Program-made: the position numbers and the translations under genes
From: Arenibacter sp. ARW7G5Y1
GTDB taxonomy: Bacteria > Bacteroidota > Bacteroidia > Flavobacteriales > Flavobacteriaceae
Direction of reading: 5' to 3'
DNA: 64,000 nt
Assembly (NCBI RefSeq): GCF_003201775.1
Contig: NZ_QJJZ01000011.1
Location: 62,001-126,000, forward strand
Notes under the pieces: generated by a model
Seen by the model: only the letters and a program-made list of their open reading frames with translations
What the model was told of the DNA's origin: nothing
Databases searched by the model: none
Shown: positions 44,103-52,064 of the stretch, piece by piece
How positions within the stretch are numbered: the stretch's first letter is position 1
Layout of the letters: the number at the start of each line of letters is the position of its first letter

Positions 44103-45035
44103 TTATTTTTTTGCTTCAACTCCTTGCATTTTAGAGTCTGAACTATAAGGAACTTTTCCTGACGGAACTACTTTACTTGTTTCTTTTAAATGAGTCTCTT
44201 GGTCATCAAAAAAAATGTGGGCTCCAAAAGCTTTTAGAACTTTATCTTTAGATAAACCTCCTAAAAAATGAGCTTCATCAACATAAACTCCCCATTTTCT
44301 TAAGGTTTTAATTACTCGCATATGAGATGGAGCATTTCTTGCAGTTACAATTGAGAGCCTTAGTGGAGTAAGTTCTATTGATGTTGGTAAATGCACTTGT
44401 ATTTTTGAAAGTTTGATTAATAGTTTTGCAAAAGGACCTTCATTTAACGGGTCATCTTCATGTTCTGATTCATATTTATGGAAAGCTTCCATTCCCTCTG
44501 TTTTGTAACGATACTCTGAATCTTCAGAAAACAATACTGCATCAGCATCAAAAGCAATTTTAACTCTATTGTCTTTTGGGTCAAACTCTGTTGGTGGTGC
44601 ATAGATAGATGCAGCCGCACAAGCGCCTGAATCAATTACAGCCTGAACGTCTTTATCATCTTTGGACAAGAAGAGATCAACGTCATATGCTTCAATGTAT
44701 GGTGAAAGTGGTTCGCCACCCGATAAAGCAACTCTTGTAATATCAAGTTTATGTTTTGTAATTGAGTTTAACATTCTAACCCCAGTTTCTGGACTGTTTC
44801 TGGACATAACAACTACTTCCACAATTCTTTTGTCTGCTTGATTATTAAGTTCAAGTAGACTTTTAACTAATACAAATGCGGTACCAGGTTCTAAAGCTTC
44901 GTCTTCCCTTTCTTGTTGGTATTTTCGATAACCTTCAATTCCTTTTTTGTCAAATACAGCATTTTCCGATTCCAAATTGAAAAGTGCTCTCGATGAAACC
45001 CCTATTACTAAAATATCTGAAAAATCTACCGGCAT
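44103..45035 (-). CDS. cytosolic 5'-nucleotidase I family (cN-I/NT5C1-like)
   Basis: 310 residues with two homologous halves. The second half contains the catalytic D-x-D (Asp163-Ala-Asp165 in IAFDADAVLFSEDSE), followed by FHKYESEHEDDPLNEGPFA and the late FLGGLSKDKVLKAFGAHIFF. The first half repeats the plan (IGVSSRALFNLESEN, QEREDEALEPGTAFVLVK) but with VSS at the Asp position, so it is probably inactive. The family removes phosphate from nucleoside monophosphates, in eukaryotes AMP and dNMPs. In this context, inside a restriction/helicase/nuclease operon, depletion or processing of nucleotides during infection is a reasonable but untested role. Confidence 0.85.
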   Translation of the reverse strand: MPVDFSDILVIGVSSRALFNLESENAVFDKKGIEGYRKYQQEREDEALEPGTAFVLVKSLLELNNQADKRIVEVVVMSRNSPETGVRMLNSITKHKLDITRVALSGGEPLSPYIEAYDVDLFLSKDDKDVQAVIDSGACAAASIYAPPTEFDPKDNRVKIAFDADAVLFSEDSEYRYKTEGMEAFHKYESEHEDDPLNEGPFAKLLIKLSKIQVHLPTSIELTPLRLSIVTARNAPSHMRVIKTLRKWGVYVDEAHFLGGLSKDKVLKAFGAHIFFDDQETHLKETSKVVPSGKVPYSSDSKMQGVEAKK

Positions 45036-45053
45036 ATTTTTATAATTTGTTTT

Positions 45054-47015
45054 TTAATCAATCAACTCCTTAAAATGCTCATAAATCATAACCATTGCTA
45101 AGGTGTCTAGCTCGCAGTATTTAAAAAGTGCATTAGTTAACTCATCAATTTCATTTTGGGTCATATCTGTGTATTGAAGTTTACCATATGCTGTCAACGC
45201 AGCTCCGCCATTGGCAATATCTTCTATGTCCGATAAGGCATCTTCTATCTGGTCTTCACTCCATCCTTCAAAGACTGATGGTAACATTTTGTATGGGTCC
45301 TTTACAATACCTTTATCAATAACTAACCAAATGTGATCATCAGAAAAATTCTTACTTGTAACACTTATCTGATTAATAGGTTTAGAGTACTTATTTTGTA
45401 AAAAATCACTTTTAGCCAAGGAGGAAGGTAAAACAGCTTTTAGCGAATTAGATCCTTTAGTTAATGGGTTGTAATAATACCGTTTTTCAATATCCCATAA
45501 ATCCACCATATCACGTTCTCCTTTCCATTTTAAGGCGCTATCTTTTTTAGAGTGTGAAATGGAATGTATAAAAGTGATGAGTGAATCTTTATCAGGTTCA
45601 TCTGAGTTTAATAATTGAATGTAGATGGCATTTAAAATAGAATTCTCGTGATTTGAATATCTAAAAATTGTGCCTTTGTCATTCTCTAAAGCAGCTTTTA
45701 GTGCTCGAATGAATTCAAAATTAGGGAAGATACCTGCCTTATTATTGATGTATTCATTCGCATGAATTATGTTACCATCTCTATGGTAGATGTGATGTGA
45801 AAACTGAAAAGCAATTTGCTCGTATGGTTTTAGGTTTTTATTAAAAGGTAAGGCAGCTGCACTTGTTTCAAAATCAATAAAGTGAAGTGGAAAAACGAAT
45901 GTATTCATTACATCCTTTAGCCCATCTTTATCCACATATATAAATGTGTCATCGCTTACGTCCTTTTCTATTTGGAGCCATTGCCTATGCGAGGTTGTTA
46001 ACCGCCCTGGGTCTTCTTTTAAATCTATATTTTCTTCTGTAAGTTCACTTTTGAAATATATACCCTGGTCAAATAACTTATTGCCTTTTCTAAAATCGTA
46101 AATATCAAAAACATTAGGTTTAAGAAAGTCGGTAGATGTCCAATTATGTTGTTTATTGAAACATTCCTTGAATCCGGATTTTAAATCTTGTTCTTCTTCT
46201 AAATTGTTACATTTAAACTCGCACTTTTTACAAGAAGTATAACTTGTTGGCCAATTGGCGTACTCGTCCTTTTCGTAAACATTTTTGAATAATAGAATTG
46301 CTTCTTGAAAGCTCAAATTGGGATGATACATGTGCGTGTTAATCTCAATATCCCGTATAATTTGAGTAATATCTTTTTTTCCTAATACAGAATCTCCTGT
46401 TTCTTCAAGAGAATGTACTTTCTTAATTATCCCTGTACGATTACCTCCTTTTTTAGTAATTCTAAATAATTGATTCAACCCATTAATACTGGTTTTTTTA
46501 GACTTATCAACCATTATAAAGAATGACCTGATTTCCCAAGACGGAAAGGATTGTTGCATTACGTGCTTTTGGAATGCAACATCAAACAAATAAGGTTTCC
46601 AACCAGCTACCATGCCACTCTTTTTGCCTATTAGTAGAAATTCATTTTCAGGTGTAAATGATTTTGATTTTACTTCTATTAGCTGAATTTTATTGCCCTT
46701 TTTAACTAGTATATCTACTCTAATAAATAAATCGTCAAATAGAAAAGCTGCTTCATAAATAACAACATTTTCTTGCTTTAATAAATCTTGTGTTTGATTC
46801 CATGCCGTTTCATATTCCCAAGGATTACCCTCTATCAAGATTCCATTAGGATAATGCATTCTTGCAAGTTCTTCAACTTGAAAACCACCTTGTGCTAAGG
46901 CCTCTAAAAATGGGTCTTCTTTTTTGGTGTTTGCATATTCTTTCTTGCCCGTGTAATAAAGCTTATTGGGGCATTCAAGGCCTAGTTTAAATTTTGATTT
47001 GGTTAGTAACCTCAT
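45054..47015 (-). CDS. Cas4-like nuclease fused to DnaQ-like exonuclease (DUF2779)
   Basis: 653 residues from the ATG at 47013-47015; a TTG four codons earlier is less likely. Part 1 (about 1-290) is a PD-(D/E)XK nuclease of Cas4/RecB type: Asp101 in FDDLFIRVDILV and Glu114-Val-Lys116 in QLIEVKSKSF, with Cys15 at the N-terminus and Cys262, Cys265 and Cys269 (SCKKCEFKCN), and possibly Cys285, which together suit a 4Fe-4S cluster. Part 2 (about 370-650, DUF2779) is DnaQ-like: Asp381-Phe-Glu383 in HFIDFETSAAALPFN and Asp637 in FKYCELDTLAMV. It should act on DNA ends or transferred strands. Confidence 0.85.
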   Translation of the reverse strand: MRLLTKSKFKLGLECPNKLYYTGKKEYANTKKEDPFLEALAQGGFQVEELARMHYPNGILIEGNPWEYETAWNQTQDLLKQENVVIYEAAFLFDDLFIRVDILVKKGNKIQLIEVKSKSFTPENEFLLIGKKSGMVAGWKPYLFDVAFQKHVMQQSFPSWEIRSFFIMVDKSKKTSINGLNQLFRITKKGGNRTGIIKKVHSLEETGDSVLGKKDITQIIRDIEINTHMYHPNLSFQEAILLFKNVYEKDEYANWPTSYTSCKKCEFKCNNLEEEQDLKSGFKECFNKQHNWTSTDFLKPNVFDIYDFRKGNKLFDQGIYFKSELTEENIDLKEDPGRLTTSHRQWLQIEKDVSDDTFIYVDKDGLKDVMNTFVFPLHFIDFETSAAALPFNKNLKPYEQIAFQFSHHIYHRDGNIIHANEYINNKAGIFPNFEFIRALKAALENDKGTIFRYSNHENSILNAIYIQLLNSDEPDKDSLITFIHSISHSKKDSALKWKGERDMVDLWDIEKRYYYNPLTKGSNSLKAVLPSSLAKSDFLQNKYSKPINQISVTSKNFSDDHIWLVIDKGIVKDPYKMLPSVFEGWSEDQIEDALSDIEDIANGGAALTAYGKLQYTDMTQNEIDELTNALFKYCELDTLAMVMIYEHFKELID

Positions 47016-47101
47016 GTTAATTAACAATCTTTAATTTGTCATATGGTTTCTGTTTCCTTCGTCTGTCATCCTTTTCAAGTCCTAAAACAAAGAATCATTC
47101 C

Positions 47102-47353
47102 TTAGTCTTCGATTATCAATTTTTTGTCTATTAAAATAACTTTCTTAGAATAACCATTTGTTTCTGAAAAGTCAATTTCTCTTTTTATTAATTGATATTT
47201 TATAGCACTTAAGTAACTCATTCTAGCTGAGCCTGAGCCTCCATTATTTACTTGGCCATTAAAAACCTCTACCATTTCCATATCTGATAGGGTATCAAAT
47301 CTTAAATTATACTCCTCATATAATTCATGTTGTAAATTCTTATTACTCTCCAT
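47102..47353 (-). CDS. 83-residue unknown protein in cargo operon
   Basis: Starts at ATG 47351-47353, five bases after the restriction enzyme stop, so it is probably co-translated. Sequence is mixed charged, with no signal or membrane helix (MESNKNLQHELYEEYNLRFD, a Gly/Ser stretch NNGGSGSARMS, and a KKVILIDKKLIIED end). Not recognised. It could be an accessory or inhibitor for the large enzyme, or a small partner of the next nuclease. Confidence 0.6.
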   Translation of the reverse strand: MESNKNLQHELYEEYNLRFDTLSDMEMVEVFNGQVNNGGSGSARMSYLSAIKYQLIKREIDFSETNGYSKKVILIDKKLIIED

Positions 47354-47358
47354 GCCTT

Positions 47359-50300
47359 TTATTTTTCAATATTCTCAACAATCGCAATCTCGTCCTCCGT
47401 CAACCCATACAATTCATAAACCATCCTGTCTATTTCTATTTCTGTAGTGGCGATTTGTTTTTGAAGTTCTTGTGCTTTTTTCTTGTTCTCTTCAAAAAGT
47501 TCCATCCACCCAAATTCATCTTTTTCGGTTAAATCTGACACAGGTTCAAGGTTTTCTTCCGCCCTCGTTTTATTTGTGACTTTGATGGCATTGTTAAGCT
47601 CTTTGATGAAGTCACCAAACGATAGTTCATGCCAATTTTCAAGTTTTCGGGAGATTTTAAATAAATCAAATTTTTCTGTTAGATATTTCAAATATCTTAA
47701 TTTGATACTATCAAATTGTGGCTGAAGTATTTGTAATTTTAAACCAAGTTTAGAAATGTTTACTCTTGAGGTAATATTGCATTTAGGCAGAGGAAAAGCT
47801 CCTAATTTGTCCAGACTAATTTTTGCAAATACTTTCCCTTTAATATCGTGTAGCAACCTATAGAAAATAGTAGCCACATTAGAATTTAAGATCGTAATTA
47901 AGTAGTCGAGAGAATAATCTTCGGTTTTGGCATAAATACCATGTATAAGTGTGTCAAAATAATAATTGTTAATGTCTTTAGCAGCTATAAACCTGTCTCC
48001 AGTTTTTCTAACTACAATTTTTTCGGTTTCAAAGAGATCAGGTGTACGTAATGCAAAGTCAATACGCGATTGTTTCTTCATTCCCTTTTTACTTTTGATA
48101 TCATCAAGACTTATGGTTTCCGCTATATCATAGTCATAATTTACGAATTGACCTCCCCATTGAATTGAATTGGGATTTAACTCTTTTCCCCATATTATTG
48201 GTTTATGTTTTTCAGAAAGCTTTTCATCTGAAATAAGTATTTGCTTAATATTCCCTGGATTGAGTCCGTTTTTTAATTCATAATAATCTCTTATTGGTGT
48301 TAGAAGATGAAGCTTTTTTACGACTTTATCAGCGCCTTGAGCAATAGGGGAAATTTCAAAATGTGGGACTGAAAGAAAAAACTCTTGAGTTATATTATTT
48401 AATAGTGCCGCCTGCCCTTCATAATCAAAATATTTATCTACTGATATCAGCTTAATTTCATTTGAAATAGTTGGGTTATTAATTATCTCAAACTTTAAAA
48501 TCAAACTTCCACCAACTTCCGCATCAGGAAAAACTTTTTCCGATATCATAAATATTTCGTGAACTTTAGATTGAGTGAGTAGATGTTCTCTAATGTTCTT
48601 AAAATAGGTATTGAATAAAAGAGATTTCGGGATTATAAATTGAAATAAACCTCTATCAAATATCTGAAACATTCTTTCTATAAATAAAATGTATAGATTA
48701 ATTTTATAGTTGGTTAACGGGTATTTCACTTTGTAATATTCTTCTTCTTCATTTGATATGAAAATACCATAAGGCGGATTCCCAATCACCACATCAAAAC
48801 CACCATCAGCAAAAACATCAGGAAACTCATTTTCCCACTTAAACGCTTTGTCACCAGCAACTTTTTTGTCATCGACCAGACTATTCCCACATTTGATATT
48901 GCTGCTTAAGTCGTTCAGCTTTCGGCGTGGCTGTGCCGTACGTAACCAAAGGGAAAGTTTGGCGATTTCCACACTTTCTTCGTTCAGGTCTACGCCATAA
49001 ATGTTATTTTCAAGAATGGTGTTTTCAATATCTGGAAACTGCAAACCACCACCTAAAATTTTGGTTTTGAGTTCATCAATATAGGTATGTTCATTAATCA
49101 AAAAATCAAGAGCTTGGTTTAAAAACGCTCCAGAACCACAAGCAGGGTCACAAATTGTCAATTGTAATAACCAATCTCGATATTCATCAAGAATTTGGAC
49201 AAGCCTTTCTATGGTAGTTTTATTACGATTTTTACGACCTTTAAAATACTCTTCTTCGTGGAAGTCTAACTCAATTTTCTTTTCTTCACAAAGTTTACCA
49301 ACCGTATTTTCTACTATATACTTGGTAATATACTTTGGTGTATAGAAAACACCATCTTTCTTACGCTTGCTGGTTTGCTTATCAAATTCACCCCCTTCAA
49401 TTTCTGAGCTCACACTTTCGATCTCGTTGAGCGAGTTTTCGAAAATATGACCCAAAATATTCACATCTACCTGACTTTCAAAATCGTAATTGGATAAGCT
49501 AAGGGTGTACTTGTACAATAGGTCACTATCAATTTCTACAGCATCAAGAATAGCGTCTGGCTTAAACAAGCCACCATTATAGGCATATATCTCGGCACGG
49601 TTTTGAGTTCCTATCCTTCCGGTATCCAAAAAATTAAAATACTGTTTAAACAGATCATACAATGGACGTTCATCTCCGAAATCTTGATCATTTTTCCATT
49701 TTTTAAGAATTTGCAAGGTGGAGTTGGATGGCAATAACATCCGGTCTTCAGCAAAAAATATAAACAGAAAACGGTCTATCAGTTTTTGTGATTTTTTAAA
49801 TAACGTCAGTTTCACATTCTTCTCCAGACGGGCTATGGCGACCTGTTCATCGGCATCGATATTGGCACTGAGCTTCGCCTTGACGGTTTTAGAATTGTTG
49901 CGCACTAAATCTCTGAACAGTTCACGCTTAAATACAGAATAATCCTTATAAAAAGCTTTGGTAATTTGTTCTTCCTCAGCAATAGACGCCTCCTTTATTT
50001 TAAGTGAAGTATTATTTAGAATGCTGTCAATATGCAAACATAAATACAGTAGTTTAAATCTGTCTTGTGAAAGTGTGAACAAATCAAACTCTTCAAACTC
50101 TGTGGCATCGTTGATATAAAAACGTAGCTTTTCAAAATTTGATGTGACTACATAGATACAACCTTTTTGATTTGCTTTATAATCGAACGCTTGGCGACGA
50201 ATACTCTCTAGGTCCTTCGTATTGGTTCCTTTTAATTCAATAACTCCAATAGCACTTCCATCCTTTAGAATTGCACCGTCTGCTTTGCGTGCATTCTTTT

Positions 50301-50541
50301 CGTTTTTAAACTCTGTGGTCAGGTTTGAGTTAGGGTTAGGGAATAACGTATAGCCTAATATATTAACGAATAATTCATTAAGAAATGTTGCTTGATATTG
50401 TTCTTCTTTTGCACTTTTGATATTTTCCTGTATCGTAGTGTTCCAGAAGTATTTTTGATACTTTTTATATGCCTTATCGACTGCTGCTTGGTTGAGTAAA
50501 GCGAGATGTGATTTAAGTACGGATGTTTGGAATAATGCCAT
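47359..50541 (-). CDS. type IIG restriction-modification enzyme (Eco57I-like)
   Basis: 1060 residues in one chain. An N-terminal PD-(D/E)XK nuclease is seen at about 80-135: Asp88 (KADGAILKDGS) and Glu102-Leu-Lys104 (IELKGTN), then YVVTSNFEKLRFYI. A linker (about 200-390) leads to an N6-adenine methyltransferase: GVFYTPKYITKYIVENTVG, SAM motif DPACGSG (465-471), and catalytic NPPY (588-591). The C-terminal third is target recognition (PIIWGKELNPNSIQWGGQF) and helical. Such enzymes cut and methylate with one recognition domain. First gene of the minus-strand five-gene operon. A BREX PglX-type role is less likely, as no other brx gene is present. Confidence 0.9.
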   Translation of the reverse strand: MALFQTSVLKSHLALLNQAAVDKAYKKYQKYFWNTTIQENIKSAKEEQYQATFLNELFVNILGYTLFPNPNSNLTTEFKNEKNARKADGAILKDGSAIGVIELKGTNTKDLESIRRQAFDYKANQKGCIYVVTSNFEKLRFYINDATEFEEFDLFTLSQDRFKLLYLCLHIDSILNNTSLKIKEASIAEEEQITKAFYKDYSVFKRELFRDLVRNNSKTVKAKLSANIDADEQVAIARLEKNVKLTLFKKSQKLIDRFLFIFFAEDRMLLPSNSTLQILKKWKNDQDFGDERPLYDLFKQYFNFLDTGRIGTQNRAEIYAYNGGLFKPDAILDAVEIDSDLLYKYTLSLSNYDFESQVDVNILGHIFENSLNEIESVSSEIEGGEFDKQTSKRKKDGVFYTPKYITKYIVENTVGKLCEEKKIELDFHEEEYFKGRKNRNKTTIERLVQILDEYRDWLLQLTICDPACGSGAFLNQALDFLINEHTYIDELKTKILGGGLQFPDIENTILENNIYGVDLNEESVEIAKLSLWLRTAQPRRKLNDLSSNIKCGNSLVDDKKVAGDKAFKWENEFPDVFADGGFDVVIGNPPYGIFISNEEEEYYKVKYPLTNYKINLYILFIERMFQIFDRGLFQFIIPKSLLFNTYFKNIREHLLTQSKVHEIFMISEKVFPDAEVGGSLILKFEIINNPTISNEIKLISVDKYFDYEGQAALLNNITQEFFLSVPHFEISPIAQGADKVVKKLHLLTPIRDYYELKNGLNPGNIKQILISDEKLSEKHKPIIWGKELNPNSIQWGGQFVNYDYDIAETISLDDIKSKKGMKKQSRIDFALRTPDLFETEKIVVRKTGDRFIAAKDINNYYFDTLIHGIYAKTEDYSLDYLITILNSNVATIFYRLLHDIKGKVFAKISLDKLGAFPLPKCNITSRVNISKLGLKLQILQPQFDSIKLRYLKYLTEKFDLFKISRKLENWHELSFGDFIKELNNAIKVTNKTRAEENLEPVSDLTEKDEFGWMELFEENKKKAQELQKQIATTEIEIDRMVYELYGLTEDEIAIVENIEK

Positions 50542-50805
50542 TAACTATTGTAGAGTAATATTGAACGTCTAAAATAGTAAAACTTAATGAGCATTAATAC
50601 TTTAAACATCTATAGGGTGTTAGTATTTTATTTACAAAATTCAATTTTATTTACTGCACTACTTCCTGCAATTATCTATTTTTCCAAATGTCCCTATTTT
50701 TAGCATTCCTTGGATTATGGACTTGATGTGAATCTTCAATAAATGAGGTTCCATAAAGGTATAAATTGCACTCGTACATTTCATTCCTAAACCGACACTA
50801 AACAC

Positions 50806-51891
50806 TTAAGAGGCTTCTAAAACAGCCATCAATCTATGGTTGAGATATAATTTTTCCTTTCCTACTTTTTCAGATATTAAAAACCCAGCTTCTTCCAATG
50901 CTATTAGATAATTACCAACAGTTTTGGGTGTTCCTAATTTGGCATCGATTAAAAATTGTCTTTTAGTATATGGCAATCTAAATAATATTTCCACAAGCTC
51001 TTTAGTATATACTTTTGGCAAGGTTTCTTTAATTTCCGTGGTCATTAATTGCATTAGATCGGTTACGTCCTTTAAACGCTGTAATCCCTTTTTAGCAGTG
51101 TATTCTACCATATCGAGCATATATAATATCCACGATTCCCATGCATTATTTTCGGTAACCTCACGTAGTTTGTTATAATAATCAGCTTTATTTTTTATAA
51201 TATACTCACTTAAGTAAATAGCAGGTGTATCCAGCAATTTTTCAAGTTTTAAATAGAGTAACAACAAAATACGTCCTGTTCTCCCATTACCATCGTTAAA
51301 GGGGTGAATTGCTTCAAATTGATAATGCATTAATGCCATTTTTATTAATGGGTCCATAGCATCTTCACCATTAATAAAGGTTTCTAGATTTGCCAATTTC
51401 TCTCTTATCACATTTTCACCTATAGGTGGCGTGTAGATAGTTTCACCTTTTGGATTTTTTAAAGCAGTTCCTGGTGTTGTTCTAATGCCAGCAGTATTCT
51501 TTTTAATACTTTGAACAATTTCAATGCACAAATTTGTACTTATAAAAGGGCGTTTTTCTATATCGCGCAGTCCATTCCAAAGGGCTTCTTTATAGCTTAT
51601 CACTTCTTTTGTTGCAGGATTATCAAACTTTTTATCCGCCACTATAGATTTATACAGATCATCATTGGTGGTAATAATGTTCTCTATTTCGGAACTCGCT
51701 TTTGCTTCTTGTAGATGTATGGTGTCCAAAAACAGCGTTGGGTTTGGTAAATTGGTGAGCATACCATTTAGTTGTGCCAATGCCCTACTGGCATCAATGG
51801 TCTTACGCAACACCTTTGTAGTTTCCAAGGTTGCTTTCGGTGGCAATAAGGGTAGGTTATTGTATGGCGTATTTCTATTAAATGCTGTCAT
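50806..51891 (-). CDS. Fic-family AMP-transferase (Fic-N type)
   Basis: 361 residues from the ATG at 51889-51891; a TTG three codons earlier is ignored. The Fic motif is complete: IHPFNDGNGRTGRILL (His196 to Arg207). An inhibitory helix is present in front of it (SSEIENI, residues 66-72, matching S/T-x-x-x-E-G/N), so this is a self-inhibited class. A winged-helix-like C-terminus (KRQFLIDAKLGTPKTVGNYL, then LEEAGFLI) could bind DNA. It should transfer AMP to a protein target. It lies upstream of the five-gene cargo operon in the same direction, 264 bases away; possible roles are toxin or regulator. An inverted-repeat control region lies before it. Confidence 0.92.
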   Translation of the reverse strand: MTAFNRNTPYNNLPLLPPKATLETTKVLRKTIDASRALAQLNGMLTNLPNPTLFLDTIHLQEAKASSEIENIITTNDDLYKSIVADKKFDNPATKEVISYKEALWNGLRDIEKRPFISTNLCIEIVQSIKKNTAGIRTTPGTALKNPKGETIYTPPIGENVIREKLANLETFINGEDAMDPLIKMALMHYQFEAIHPFNDGNGRTGRILLLLYLKLEKLLDTPAIYLSEYIIKNKADYYNKLREVTENNAWESWILYMLDMVEYTAKKGLQRLKDVTDLMQLMTTEIKETLPKVYTKELVEILFRLPYTKRQFLIDAKLGTPKTVGNYLIALEEAGFLISEKVGKEKLYLNHRLMAVLEAS

Positions 51892-51894
51892 TTT

Positions 51895-51991
51895 GAACAA
51901 GAGTAATTATTACTTACGTTGAATTAACGAGGGTAAATATAACGAAAATTTACCTTTGTTATCGATATAAGGGTAAAACTTACTCTTGTTC
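51895..51991 (-). promoter_or_regulatory. inverted-repeat control region of fic gene
   Basis: Two nested pairs: outer GAACAAGAGTAA (51895-51906) with TTACTCTTGTTC (51980-51991), 12 bp perfect; inner GGTAAAT (51932-51938) with ATTTACC (51948-51954). A third GGGTAAA lies at 51971. It starts 3 bases before the fic ATG, so binding would cover the translation start. An autoregulatory operator, bound perhaps by the winged helix of the Fic protein itself, is a reasonable inference. Confidence 0.6.
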
Positions 51992-52064
51992 ATAATTAAG
52001 ATTAACCTGTTCCCACTTGCATAATTGCCATTGCTATGTTTTCATATCCTCAATAATCAATTAA

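Noticed and set aside
47359-50541. BREX system (PglX)
   Set aside because: The methyltransferase resembles PglX in part, but no brxA, brxB, brxC, pglZ or brxL is near, and an N-terminal PD-(D/E)XK nuclease is present, so a type IIG enzyme fits better.
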